50,047 nt of DNA, taken from a virus. Below, piece after piece: positions 33,101 to 43,338 of this stretch. The stretch spans positions 1-50,047 of the IMG/VR virus record IMGVR_UViG_3300022920_000010, one strand, 5' to 3'. The first letter of the stretch is position 1. Each line of letters starts with the position of its first letter. A program made the translations under genes and the position numbers. The notes beneath the pieces were generated by a model that was not told where the DNA came from, did not search any database, and saw nothing but the letters and a program-made list of their open reading frames with translations.

Positions 33101-34402
33101 TTAGCGTATGGTAAAATCGTTTTTAATTCTACTACAGTTTTAACAGAAGAAGGCATATTAATTCAGATGCCAAATGGCGCGTTTGTTTCTAGAGATCATT
33201 GGGATCTAGAAGTAGATGCATCAACATATACAATTACATTCTGGACATTTGATCCTGGTGAAGGCACCCTACTTGATGTGAGTATTGCAGGAGTGGGCAT
33301 CGCAGACCTATCAATATTTACAGTTAAAGTGGAAGCAGCAGTTGATGTTACATATAGAACTAATGTAAAAGTACAATCATATAAAGATGTACAAAGTTAT
33401 GTATATGATAAATTTATTACCGATGCGGGCTATACAGATTATTCGAAGGTTAAAGTGATACATATGGACTCAGAAAAGGATCCGCATGGTATTCTTAATG
33501 TGTTCGATGGCGAAGTCGCATCTTACATTATACTTGAAGATTACACACAAGATGATGTTGTTTACGAAAAAGTATCAAGCCGTGCGATTGCAGCAACTGA
33601 CACTGAAGCACTTCCGTCTACCGCTATTATTTGGTACAACCCAGAAACAAATGTTTGGAAGCGTAAGATTTCAGGTATATGGACTACTAGCTTTGAATAT
33701 GGGGTAGTGAATGAAGATGGAACTGAAATTGATTATAACGGTGTTCATTATCGTGTAGTTATGGGTCGTAGTTATGTCGAGGACACGTTCATGAGTTTCC
33801 GCTGGGACCATTATGCAGATAAAGATAAACGCATTGACCCAAGTACAAGTAACATTATCGATATGTATGTTCTTACAGCAGATTATGTTAGAAATATTAA
33901 TGAATGGATTGCTAATGGGTTCAGCGATGTTATCCCATCATCTCCGAATAACTTCGAACTTCGTAAGGTTATGGAATCTATTGAAGATAAAGCAGCTATC
34001 GGAGACCATGTAAGTTATATTCCAGTTAAGTTTAAGATGCTGTTCGGTGAGTATGCAGATGCAGAAAATCAAGCAGTATTCAAAGTTATTGCTAAACGTG
34101 GTACCGCTTACACTAATAGTGAAATCAAAAGTGTAGTTGCTAAAAAAGTTAATGAATATTTTAACTTAGATAACTGGGATTTTGGGGATCAATTCTACTT
34201 CTCAGAATTAGCAGCATATCTACACCAAGAACTTTCAGATTATATTTCAAGTGTTGTGATTACTCCAAAGTATGCAGGAAACGATTTCAAGAACTTGCTA
34301 AGTATTAATTGTGAACCGCATGAGATTTTCTTGAGCGTAGTAACATCAAAAGATGTAAAAATCATTTCATCAATCGCAGACAATGAATTAACAGGTGAAT
34401 AA
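30164..34402 (+). CDS. 6: Baseplate wedge subunit gp6-like, enlarged
   Basis: 1412 residues. The N-terminal ~500 residues are gp6/GpJ-like: FNDFISSSEFIAILDLVAYL, then GHSLSFRLDMNTRENFLDTA, and RPTNARGFLKI. The C-terminal end (KVIAKRGTAYTNSEIKSVVA, then YFNLDNWDFGDQFYFSELAA) is also typical of the wedge dimerisation part. T4 gp6 is 660 aa; here about 700 residues of beta-rich, Asp/Thr/Val-rich sequence lie between these parts (~600-1230), looking like added domains on the outside of the baseplate. Directly follows gp25 and precedes the gp7-like gene by 2 nt. Confidence 0.9.
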   Translation: MSQERVDNLFASESWTAVYTAFTNVSLKAYDFDTIRAALVDYVATTYPDKFNDFISSSEFIAILDLVAYLGHSLSFRLDMNTRENFLDTAERRESVLRMAKTLGYNKTRPTNARGFLKITSITTDQPIADNEGNSLANRTINWNDSNNTDWYENFIDVINAALNTSSKIQDPMASMVVAGVENYLYELNETDTSRAVSFSFEAPVSGKNRRFEAVRTEFTDDKILEAEPIETKKFTIVNRNDNLGPASDRTGFFVYAKTGTLQFENFSYSTKISNLIETVATNNISNSDVWVQKVDNTNTYSSSVTKVDNDTRETAIYNSLRNGNGDIVSVNTINNNAIELHYGDGVFGNAASGNYRVWYRTTDNENYRVDRNDVKEKTISIPYTGADKKNYRLVLTLSTTRDFSENFAAESYTSVRRIAPRAYYAQDRMVNAQDYNVLPLSLGSNIVSKVKAINTTYAGNSRYFEMDDVTGHHSNISITGRDGSVYMDNDAITMNLRFNRQNGNTTDFIRNEISKAIRHPSLVNLFYSVNKTNTDAVIDLTLTPELFDIDPTDPKVIVPRATMVNGIRSGDFVKLVGDSGTEYWTRMNYSTTAPVSNFDNFEVTDIIPELSGQIEAIVRGYRTRFEDTEIASIKSQKIEDLSVSSFIIKYVFDGVKWGWEIHDETTTLVPGTDVFLELTYNPGIRDNEAEYTVSFTGKRIVFESNDQVKFYYGNNEMVVDNETNLAERDQLLINYYDVQADSVAVDNVQTDTVAIGHAPITNYVQDGSGATFDAVYQYTGANETLEFINGHPGQIVHRSTQHYLVSPLGIEYQVTPELDVNGDVPIIGEDPQYVISFDIADTSGFVGESSVVENDVDFVESDEYVYPALAVNVETSDAANVASTSSTVTLSSADLLDTGFKGTPSSSYFSDASDSSNFIWVDQNELPEGETIDTASHPMIGVQTEYFTTVNGSMYDFEFPRNDGWGIDLNDNDVKWKQLAYGKIVFNSTTVLTEEGILIQMPNGAFVSRDHWDLEVDASTYTITFWTFDPGEGTLLDVSIAGVGIADLSIFTVKVEAAVDVTYRTNVKVQSYKDVQSYVYDKFITDAGYTDYSKVKVIHMDSEKDPHGILNVFDGEVASYIILEDYTQDDVVYEKVSSRAIAATDTEALPSTAIIWYNPETNVWKRKISGIWTTSFEYGVVNEDGTEIDYNGVHYRVVMGRSYVEDTFMSFRWDHYADKDKRIDPSTSNIIDMYVLTADYVRNINEWIANGFSDVIPSSPNNFELRKVMESIEDKAAIGDHVSYIPVKFKMLFGEYADAENQAVFKVIAKRGTAYTNSEIKSVVAKKVNEYFNLDNWDFGDQFYFSELAAYLHQELSDYISSVVITPKYAGNDFKNLLSINCEPHEIFLSVVTSKDVKIISSIADNELTGE

Positions 34403-34404
34403 GA

Positions 34405-37400
34405 ATGGCGAATAAAATATATAACTTTCTCCCAGCACACTTACGCAACAGTGAACTAGAAAGTATCTTCGATGCTACACTAGAACGTGCGTTCTCTAAA
34501 GGATCAATGCGAAAAGAAAAAGCATTCCTTGGCAGAAAAGAGAAAGGTATTTACAGTGACAAAGATGTTTACATGTCATTCCCCGAACATTTGTTTCAGC
34601 GTGACAATTACGGACTAGAACCTGTATTCTCAAATACCAATATAAATGACAACGTGTACTATGATGACTTGTTGAATGCAATGTTTAATAAAGGTATGCT
34701 GACAAACGACCATAGAAGATTGTTTAAGTCAAAGTCTTTTACTGTGAATTTACCGATTGATGCAGACAAGTTTGTAAACTGGAGTTTATATTATTGGGTA
34801 AGTCCTGGATTTTTTGTAGACGGTACGCAAGATAGTATACATAAACACTATGTTACAATTGATAAAGCAGCAACCAGTAACTGGTGGAGTGATAACAATG
34901 CGTGGTATCACTATGATGATATTCGTGAGTTTATCACAAGTGAGAATAAACAATATATCGAACAGGCAAAACGCCCTATTATTGAATTCGGTGCTAACGT
35001 TGAACTAGCAAATGGTGTAACAGATGACGTATGGGTTGCACCAAAATTTGTAGCAGATGATGGAAACAATTATAGTATTTTCGAATATGTCACTAGTGAC
35101 TTACACCCACTTGATATTGAACTTGGTCTTAATGCAAAATTAAAAGCAGGTGATTATAACAGTGAATTTAATTTCAGAATTGACTTGCCAGTTGGTGTAA
35201 ACTATTCTAAGCCTATGTATGTAGAATGTGAATTTAATTACAGAAATCTACGACATGAAGTTGGCACTGGATCTGTAGAGCGAGTAGAACTTACACAAGC
35301 AGCATTAAGTGAAAATGATATTGATGTATATGTAGATGGTATCAAAAAACTTGGTAACTACACATATTCAAACAGTGTAATTGAATTTGATAATGCAGTT
35401 GAAGGGTATGTGTATATTGATTATGCTACAGCGGATAATGTTGTAGTAGATGGTGACTTTGTGTGGCAACGTGTTGACCCATCGATTGAGTATAACACAG
35501 ATAATGAATATCACAACCTTAAAGAAATGACGTATTCAACTGTCTATGAACATATGATTAGATTAATTGAAACAACTGAAGGACTAACTGGCGAAGCTAA
35601 TGGCGTAAACAACTTTAGACAGCTAGGTGATAACACAGACAAGACACGTTTCAATAATTTGGGCAGTGTGTTAGTTCGCAATTCTATCGATATTAAGAAA
35701 GCATACTTTGCAGTAACACGTGATGACTATGATCCAGTTAAGTCTGTTGAGTTCTTGTCATCGGCATATAACAGTTATAAAAATAAATTAGTAACAGTTA
35801 TAAGAGATATACTAGAAGATACTAGCAGTGATACAAAAACAACTACTGAAATTTTAGAACAAGCGATTAAAGAAATCTCACTAGCAAAGCGTTCAAGTAT
35901 TAGTGTATTTGACGGAACTGCAATGATTAATTTTGGTGACGCACTAAGTCACTATACCTTAGGTGATATTGATATTGTTGTTGGGTCCCGTTTTCAGCCG
36001 ATACCTGATAATATGATTGCAGATGTTATTGATGCAGAAAAACTTTCTGTATATCTTAATGGCGTTCTACAAAAGAATATCACAGATTATGAACTTCAAG
36101 GCAGTGAAATTGTATTTGTTGAATATACTGCGCAAGCAGATGATGAGATACAGATAAGATATTTTGAAAAAATCTCTGAAACATTTATTCCGCCTAGTTC
36201 AACTAAGTTGGATATCAATGCATTATATGTTCCAAGACGTGTAACTGATATCGAATACATCCCGACAACTGAAATGATTATAGGTCATGATGGTTCTGTA
36301 ACACCAGCGTGGGGCGATAGAACAGATGATATTCTACTAGAATTCGAAACTCTTGTATATAATAGAATTGCATCTTCTACATCAGACTATGCGATTAAGC
36401 ATTTCGACTACGGTGTGTACCGTGATGCAACAATTGAATATTCAATTGCAGAGAAAAAATATATACAGTATCCATTCTTTAAGAAGTGGATGATTAGAAA
36501 TAATATCGATAATCTATATAATGATACATTCGACCCAGACAACTGGAAGACATGGAACTATCGTTCTATCAACGAGCAATCACCTGGACATTGGCGCGGC
36601 ATTTTACAATATGTATATGGCACAGACAACCCAGTAGTTGAACCGTGGGTAACAGTTGGTCTATCACAGAAACCAGATAACTTTGATGTACATGGCACTA
36701 ATTATACACAGATTTCTTTTTGGGAAAATCTAAAAGCTGCATACGACAAAGACTGGCCAGTACCAGTAGATAGCTACGGGCAAATTGCTACTATGAACGA
36801 TTTGTTTTTTGGCGGCGCGATTACAACAGCAGAAATTTCAACTATGGATCAAGATTGGGAATTCGGAGACGGATCTCCTGTTGAGATGGCATGGAGACGT
36901 AGTAGTGAATATGCTTTTGCAGAATTCTTACTAATGATTTTGACTAAGCCATTCGAAGTATTAGATAATTATGCGACACAAGTAGATAATATCATTTCAT
37001 ATTATCATGCACGTGAAGGGTTTAGTACATCTGCTATCACAGCACAGCGTGAACAATATGAATTTAAATTAGGTTCAAAGCTAGGTGGTTTCGTTAATAA
37101 CTTTAAACTATCATCTGAGAATTCAAGTTTATCTAATAGTCTCTATACCGACATTCCTAGTGACAATTACGACTTATTTGTACACGCAGGTGAACCTAAT
37201 CGTTCAGAAAGTTTTTCTGCAATCGTAATCGAAAAAGTTTCCACAGACGTAGCGTACCCAACATATGATATGAACGATACTGCAACTTATAATGCAGGTG
37301 ATATTGTATTGAATCCATACGATCACAAATATTACAAACGTAAAACAACTGGTGAGAGTGCTAAAGAAACAGCAAACTCAATTAAATTTGATTATTCAAT

Positions 37401-40400
37401 GTGGACACTGATATCACAACCCAAGACACGTGAGTTTGGATATCGTATTCACGGTTATGATGATTACAATCCTATGTTCTTTACTTTAGATTGGGATAAA
37501 ACAAGTAAGAAAAAAGTATGGTCAACAGACGGCGACCAAGCTAATATCAATGTTTGGTCAAGTGGCGAATACTACAGACAAGATAGTTATACAGTTTACA
37601 ATAGCAAGCCATATGTTTCGCTAGTTAATCATACAGCTAGTTCACTATTTGATGACGATATTAAAAACTGGAAGCTACTTCCAGAATGGCCTAGAGTAAA
37701 CAAAGTAGAAGCTAATGGATACAGTGAAACTTTACTAGATCAAATCAAATCATATAACTATGGTGATATTCTTAATACACGCGATGAAGTAGCACAGTTA
37801 ATGGTTGGGTATCAATCATACCTTAAAGCAATCGGCTGGGACTTCACTGACGTAGATGAAGACAATCGTGTTGTTGACTTTGAAAGATTGTTAGAGAAAT
37901 TCTTAGACTGGAGTGCAGAATTACATCAGCCGGGAGACTTCATTACATTAACTCCAATACTACTAAGTGGATCATTTGAAGCTCCTTACGGTGTTGCAAC
38001 TGTAGGTAGAGAAACAAATAAAAACTACTATCGTGTTGTAGATGAAAATGGCAGACAACTTCCAGATACAGATATTAAATTTAATTCAGATGGTTCAAAA
38101 ATTACTTGGGAAAGTACGACACCAGTGTATGGTATAAAACTGGATATAGCAGATATCGAGCAAGCGTTTGTCGTTGATAGAGTAGACAGTTACGGTGACG
38201 TAATTTATGATCCATTCTCGCACAACAGAAACCTGCGCATGATTGTAGATTGTAACAGAACAACAGATTGGGACGGTACACTTGCAGCAGATGGTTACAT
38301 TGTGTATGAGAACGAACTTGTTCCTAACTTAGAAACAATGGTAGGCGAGACACGTTACTATAGAGATACAATCGTAGACCAAAGTCTAAAGAACATAAAC
38401 AACTTGAAATCAAATCAAATCGGATACTCTCCGAGAACTTATCTTACTAATCATGGCGTAGAGCGTGAGTCTCAGTTAGAATTCTATAAAGGGTTCTTGG
38501 CTGGCAAGTCAACGGTTTCAAGTATCAATAGAATTATTAATTTCAATTCTAACTTTGAAGACTTGAAACATCGTGATATGTGGGCTATTAAGATTGCTGA
38601 TTATGGTAAACTTGATAACAACCTATCAGTTTCTTCTACAATCAATACAATTGATATTGTAAGTGATCCGCATGTTGTTCACTTTAATACGGATAACAAA
38701 ATTCCAACAGTTGAGTTTGGTAAACGAGTAGCAATTAAAACTTCTGGTTACGTTGACCCATCAGATGTTAATTATGTTGTGCAAGATTCAGATACTCTAG
38801 TAACTTCTACGCTTCCATATTATGAAGGTGATCTTGCATGGGTAAGATTTGATACAGAACGTGATTGGGATGTTAAGAGATTAAGTGAAGTTGCTGAAAT
38901 TAACTTTATCAGTGAAACATCTGACGGTCAGTTAAGAATTGCACTAACAAATGAAGTTAATACAAGCGAACCAGTTTATCTTAAAATCATTAACGGTAAC
39001 GTAGACCCAGAAATTCAAGGTAATTATTATCTTGTCAATGATGGAACACGTATGTCCAATGGTGTCACGGTTTATGAATACTTAGTATTTGACCAAACAT
39101 ACGAGCCGCTTATTGTTGAAATCGATACAACAACAGACAACTCAGTTTATATCCCAACATCAGGTTCAGTTGGGGTTGAAGCAATTGGTTATGTTTCTAG
39201 CCCTACTATTCTTTCGGGTGACACACTTGTTATTGATGGTGAGATATTTACATATGCACCGGGTACAGGTAGTACAAGCGCAGGTATATCGATAGGTGGA
39301 AATACTGCAACCGCAGACCCAATCGTAAGTGAAGGTGAACAAGTTCGTATTGTTGTATATGGCGATGACGGTTTGATTGCAAATACAAATACACTAGTTA
39401 CATTTAGCGGAACCAATGCAACAGCAACACAGAATGTAGTGAGTGAAGCAGGTGACAAAATAGATATCGATGGCGAAACAGTTACTATTGACTACAGTGC
39501 GTCACAAAGTATACGTGTAGAAAGTACAGCTACGACTACTACAGATATAGATACAGGCAAAGAATTAGATATATCATCTAATGGAAATAATGACACAGTT
39601 ACAGTTAGAGATATACAAGTTTTTGGCTCAATTTCAAATCCTACAATCACAGAAACAAAGCAAATTAGAATTAATGGTGTAACAGTCAACTTTGACGTTC
39701 CTGCAACTCCGGCAGATGAAACTGAAACGTTCTCTGCTATCGCAGTACAAACAGATTTTACTATTACCCAACAAACACTTTCTCCTACTACTTGGAGTGT
39801 AGCATCAGTAACAGTAGATAGTGTAACAACTACAGACTTTACAGTAGTTGGACAAGTAGTTACAATTAATACACCTGCAATGGCGGGCGGTGAAAGTGTA
39901 GAAATCACACTAGCGCATAATGCAGTTGTGCTTGATACACAAAATATTATCGATGAAATCAATTCAAGTGGCGCACCAGTAACAGCTGCAATTAACAGTT
40001 TTGCTTTTGTCGTAGTTACTAGTTCTACAGCACAACTTACGATGACGGGTAACGCATTACTTGATATTGGCTTTGGTTCTAGTTCTATTATTGAGAGCAA
40101 ACTTGCAAATATAGCAGATGACTTAAATTCATTAACATACTTAGATTCTTATATATCAGGCGATGTATTAATTATTGAAACTAATGAAGATGAACTTACG
40201 TTGTCAGGATCGGCATTCAATGACTTGGGGTTCCCATCAAATACATATGAAACTAATTCTAATCCAACAGCATCTAGTATTGCACAACAAATAAATTCAC
40301 TTAACATTCCTAACATCACAGCATCAGTTGTAGTTGGAAAGTTAAAGATTTCTTCTAATGCTGCTAGTATTCTCATTGAAGAAAATTCTTCTACTCCTGG

Positions 40401-43278
40401 ATCAATGTTGCGACTTGGCTTTGCACAAACATCAGTAGAAGTAGATTCTATTGATAGCATTATTACAGATTTGAATACAGCACTAAGTAGCTTGCCAGGA
40501 ACAATAGCGCAAGAATTTGATAGACGTGTTTTAATCACAAGTGATGAGAGTAGTGTCGTTCTAAGTGATATTACTGGCAATGCTTGGAATGATTTGGGAA
40601 TAGCAGTTGGAACTTATAGTAATACGAATACACTAAGTTCTAGTGCAGCAGAATTTAAAGAGCAAATTAATGATGCATCTGATAATGTTACAGTTAATAT
40701 TTCAAGTGATGGTAGAATGATTTTCACAAGTGAAAACAACACAATGACATTCTCTGGTACAACACAAGCGATGCTTGATAAGATTGGACTATCAAACGAA
40801 TATACAAGTGTTACTAGTAACGCAGACTTCAAAGTAATGCGCTGGAAATCTGTTCGATTTACTCCTAGATTTAATGGTGATGATTTCGATGAGTTCTATG
40901 CAGAACTTGGACTAAACGATACAAGTTTAATCTGGGCAGATGAGTATTTAAATTCTGGTTGGGCAGTGTTGAATCGTGACGAGTATGGAACACTTCATAT
41001 TTTAAATAGACGTGCAACACCAATAAACACTGATTATGTAAATCGCATAGTTGCAAAATCTGGTGACGAATTCTACGATTATCAATTGTTTGACCCAATC
41101 AACTTTAAGATTGCAGGTTCGATTGCTAAAGATATAGATTATGTAGACTGGAACGATCCGGCAAAATATGACGTTACACTTAATAATGATTTGTGGTTAT
41201 CACAATCGTTAGGTAAAATCTGGTGGGATACTAATCTAACACGTTATTATAGATATGATGATTATGGTGATGCAAATGGCAACATCGATATTGATTATGC
41301 AAAACGTTTCTGGGGTAAGATTGTCCCAGGTTCAGATGTAGTAGTGAAACAGTGGGTAACAAGTGAAAAACTTCCAGACGGAGTTTCACAATTCAATACA
41401 GAAATATATTTTGACAGTATAAAAAATAAAACTGTAACAAAGTATTATTACTGGATTGCAACTGGTGATGAAGCAAGATATACAAAAGAGTTTTCAGTTG
41501 AAGAAATCTCAATGATGATTGCCTCACCGACAACTGTAAACAAATTCTTCCCAGTTGACGGTGATACAGTTATCGTTTCTAATAATGCAAATATACTAAC
41601 ATCGGATACAATTACGTATTCAATCGAATACAATATAGACAATAATAGAGAAACACACCACACTGATTGGGAACTAGTTTCACGCAAATCAAGTGCGCCA
41701 TTAGAAGATATATTCTTACAAGACCTTAAGAATTCTATTGCAAACAATAAAATTTCTCATTACGAACAGTTTGAAGTATCAGCAACAGATATCACTCCTA
41801 CTGGTGTTATATTCTCATATGATTGGATTGGTGACAATTCACTTACTAGTGATGATATCGTAATTACAGTTAATAACACAATTGTAACAAATGATGACTT
41901 TGTTATTAATGTTAATGAAGTGATGATACTTGCATCAGTAGACATATTAGAAGATGACGTGGTGCGTGTATATCATGTTTCTGAATACGATAGTTGGTTT
42001 GCAAATATTACAGAAGCAAGGGATAACTTTGCAAGTAGTATTCTTTCTACACTATCTAAAAGAATGATTGCAACTGACTTCCCAATGTATAAAGATTATA
42101 TTGTATTAGACCACGGTATATTTGCAACAAATAATTGGCATTATGCAGAAGAGTATGAAACGATTGAGACATTTGAATATCTGTCCCGTACTCGCAACAT
42201 TGATATGATTGCGTTACATAAGACTGGAGTATCGTCATTCAAAGTCGAACTGTCAAATGATGGCGATGAATACTATTTCCCAGTTGACGGAGAAATTAGA
42301 CTAGTACACAAAGCTAATTCAGTTCTTGATTTAGATTTTAGTATTACAGAGTTAACAGCTAATCAGATTAGTGTACAATTGCACGAATTAATGAATATGA
42401 TTTATGAATATGCAGAAGTTTCAGAAATTAAATCAGTGTTCTTTGATATGATTGAATACATGTATACAGAAAGAACACATCCAGAGTGGATATTTAAAAC
42501 TAGTTACATCGACTTAACAATGTTCAATAAGCCGTTGCGTCAATATGCAATCTATCAGCGTGATTCATATCAAGACACAATTGATTATGTAATGGAAACG
42601 AAACCATATCACACAAAGATCAGAAAAACAGAACGTATCTATCCCACAGATGAAACAGCAGACCTAACAGTTGATGCATTGCATCATATGCACATCACTA
42701 AGTTCTTTGGTGAACATAGTAGATTTGAACTTAACGGCATTGACGGCGGCGATGAAGAAGTAACAGACACAAGTTTATTTGAGCCATTGGTAGACGGTGA
42801 ATATCTAGGTGGAAAGTTCCTACGCAATGATATTGAATATACATACAGTGCAGACGGATTTGATACTGGTGAATTTAGTGCATCGGCGAGAGATGCTTCA
42901 ATCGTAACAGTAGATACATTCACAGATGGAACAAGAACAACACTTGACAAAAAAGAGTTTTATGTGTATGATAAGTTTGGAAGAGGATATCACATTCCTG
43001 TTACTGACACTAGTACAATTTCATCATTCGATGGCGAAACTCTAGTTGTTGATCAAGCATCTAAATTCAAAGCGGCAAAATCTAAAACTATACGTTTAGT
43101 CGCTGTTGAAGATGTTAATGGAAACGTAGAGTTCATGGTATACGATAGCAAATCTACAAATAATCTGAGAATTTCAGAGCGCGGCCTCTATAATGGTGTT
43201 GCTACAAGTGTAGATAATGGCAATACAATTTACGTATTAGGTGCTCCGGATCAAATTTACTCACATGAGGACACATAA
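34405..43278 (+). CDS. Giant baseplate wedge protein, gp7-like, with internal repeats
   Basis: 2957 residues, the largest gene of the window. Start MANKIYNFLPAHLRNSELES. The order 25-6-7 suggests gp7 (T4: 1032 aa, wedge scaffold), although family-level similarity cannot be demonstrated by eye. Residues ~1-1560 and ~2130-2957 look like folded wedge domains with many Tyr and Trp (e.g. NWSLYYWVSPGFF). Between ~1850 and 2140 there are five degenerate ~55-residue repeats of the type 'I.S.....L.G.A...LG': LTMTGNALLDIGFG, LTLSGSAFNDLGFP, ILIEENSSTPGSMLRLGF, VVLSDITGNAWNDLGI, MTFSGTTQAMLDKIGL. They may form a rod or surface arm. No catalytic motif recognised. Confidence 0.65.
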   Translation: MANKIYNFLPAHLRNSELESIFDATLERAFSKGSMRKEKAFLGRKEKGIYSDKDVYMSFPEHLFQRDNYGLEPVFSNTNINDNVYYDDLLNAMFNKGMLTNDHRRLFKSKSFTVNLPIDADKFVNWSLYYWVSPGFFVDGTQDSIHKHYVTIDKAATSNWWSDNNAWYHYDDIREFITSENKQYIEQAKRPIIEFGANVELANGVTDDVWVAPKFVADDGNNYSIFEYVTSDLHPLDIELGLNAKLKAGDYNSEFNFRIDLPVGVNYSKPMYVECEFNYRNLRHEVGTGSVERVELTQAALSENDIDVYVDGIKKLGNYTYSNSVIEFDNAVEGYVYIDYATADNVVVDGDFVWQRVDPSIEYNTDNEYHNLKEMTYSTVYEHMIRLIETTEGLTGEANGVNNFRQLGDNTDKTRFNNLGSVLVRNSIDIKKAYFAVTRDDYDPVKSVEFLSSAYNSYKNKLVTVIRDILEDTSSDTKTTTEILEQAIKEISLAKRSSISVFDGTAMINFGDALSHYTLGDIDIVVGSRFQPIPDNMIADVIDAEKLSVYLNGVLQKNITDYELQGSEIVFVEYTAQADDEIQIRYFEKISETFIPPSSTKLDINALYVPRRVTDIEYIPTTEMIIGHDGSVTPAWGDRTDDILLEFETLVYNRIASSTSDYAIKHFDYGVYRDATIEYSIAEKKYIQYPFFKKWMIRNNIDNLYNDTFDPDNWKTWNYRSINEQSPGHWRGILQYVYGTDNPVVEPWVTVGLSQKPDNFDVHGTNYTQISFWENLKAAYDKDWPVPVDSYGQIATMNDLFFGGAITTAEISTMDQDWEFGDGSPVEMAWRRSSEYAFAEFLLMILTKPFEVLDNYATQVDNIISYYHAREGFSTSAITAQREQYEFKLGSKLGGFVNNFKLSSENSSLSNSLYTDIPSDNYDLFVHAGEPNRSESFSAIVIEKVSTDVAYPTYDMNDTATYNAGDIVLNPYDHKYYKRKTTGESAKETANSIKFDYSMWTLISQPKTREFGYRIHGYDDYNPMFFTLDWDKTSKKKVWSTDGDQANINVWSSGEYYRQDSYTVYNSKPYVSLVNHTASSLFDDDIKNWKLLPEWPRVNKVEANGYSETLLDQIKSYNYGDILNTRDEVAQLMVGYQSYLKAIGWDFTDVDEDNRVVDFERLLEKFLDWSAELHQPGDFITLTPILLSGSFEAPYGVATVGRETNKNYYRVVDENGRQLPDTDIKFNSDGSKITWESTTPVYGIKLDIADIEQAFVVDRVDSYGDVIYDPFSHNRNLRMIVDCNRTTDWDGTLAADGYIVYENELVPNLETMVGETRYYRDTIVDQSLKNINNLKSNQIGYSPRTYLTNHGVERESQLEFYKGFLAGKSTVSSINRIINFNSNFEDLKHRDMWAIKIADYGKLDNNLSVSSTINTIDIVSDPHVVHFNTDNKIPTVEFGKRVAIKTSGYVDPSDVNYVVQDSDTLVTSTLPYYEGDLAWVRFDTERDWDVKRLSEVAEINFISETSDGQLRIALTNEVNTSEPVYLKIINGNVDPEIQGNYYLVNDGTRMSNGVTVYEYLVFDQTYEPLIVEIDTTTDNSVYIPTSGSVGVEAIGYVSSPTILSGDTLVIDGEIFTYAPGTGSTSAGISIGGNTATADPIVSEGEQVRIVVYGDDGLIANTNTLVTFSGTNATATQNVVSEAGDKIDIDGETVTIDYSASQSIRVESTATTTTDIDTGKELDISSNGNNDTVTVRDIQVFGSISNPTITETKQIRINGVTVNFDVPATPADETETFSAIAVQTDFTITQQTLSPTTWSVASVTVDSVTTTDFTVVGQVVTINTPAMAGGESVEITLAHNAVVLDTQNIIDEINSSGAPVTAAINSFAFVVVTSSTAQLTMTGNALLDIGFGSSSIIESKLANIADDLNSLTYLDSYISGDVLIIETNEDELTLSGSAFNDLGFPSNTYETNSNPTASSIAQQINSLNIPNITASVVVGKLKISSNAASILIEENSSTPGSMLRLGFAQTSVEVDSIDSIITDLNTALSSLPGTIAQEFDRRVLITSDESSVVLSDITGNAWNDLGIAVGTYSNTNTLSSSAAEFKEQINDASDNVTVNISSDGRMIFTSENNTMTFSGTTQAMLDKIGLSNEYTSVTSNADFKVMRWKSVRFTPRFNGDDFDEFYAELGLNDTSLIWADEYLNSGWAVLNRDEYGTLHILNRRATPINTDYVNRIVAKSGDEFYDYQLFDPINFKIAGSIAKDIDYVDWNDPAKYDVTLNNDLWLSQSLGKIWWDTNLTRYYRYDDYGDANGNIDIDYAKRFWGKIVPGSDVVVKQWVTSEKLPDGVSQFNTEIYFDSIKNKTVTKYYYWIATGDEARYTKEFSVEEISMMIASPTTVNKFFPVDGDTVIVSNNANILTSDTITYSIEYNIDNNRETHHTDWELVSRKSSAPLEDIFLQDLKNSIANNKISHYEQFEVSATDITPTGVIFSYDWIGDNSLTSDDIVITVNNTIVTNDDFVINVNEVMILASVDILEDDVVRVYHVSEYDSWFANITEARDNFASSILSTLSKRMIATDFPMYKDYIVLDHGIFATNNWHYAEEYETIETFEYLSRTRNIDMIALHKTGVSSFKVELSNDGDEYYFPVDGEIRLVHKANSVLDLDFSITELTANQISVQLHELMNMIYEYAEVSEIKSVFFDMIEYMYTERTHPEWIFKTSYIDLTMFNKPLRQYAIYQRDSYQDTIDYVMETKPYHTKIRKTERIYPTDETADLTVDALHHMHITKFFGEHSRFELNGIDGGDEEVTDTSLFEPLVDGEYLGGKFLRNDIEYTYSADGFDTGEFSASARDASIVTVDTFTDGTRTTLDKKEFYVYDKFGRGYHIPVTDTSTISSFDGETLVVDQASKFKAAKSKTIRLVAVEDVNGNVEFMVYDSKSTNNLRISERGLYNGVATSVDNGNTIYVLGAPDQIYSHEDT

Positions 43279-43300
43279 GAAAAGACATCTAAGGTAAAAT

Positions 43301-43308
43301 GATAAATA
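43301..43308 (+). promoter_or_regulatory. Late promoter GATAAATA for the 220-aa virion gene
   Basis: GATAAATATAC 31 nt before ATG 43339; AGAGAGAT is the ribosome binding site. Confidence 0.62.
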
Positions 43309-43338
43309 TACTTAGAATTTGAAAAAAGAGAGATATGA

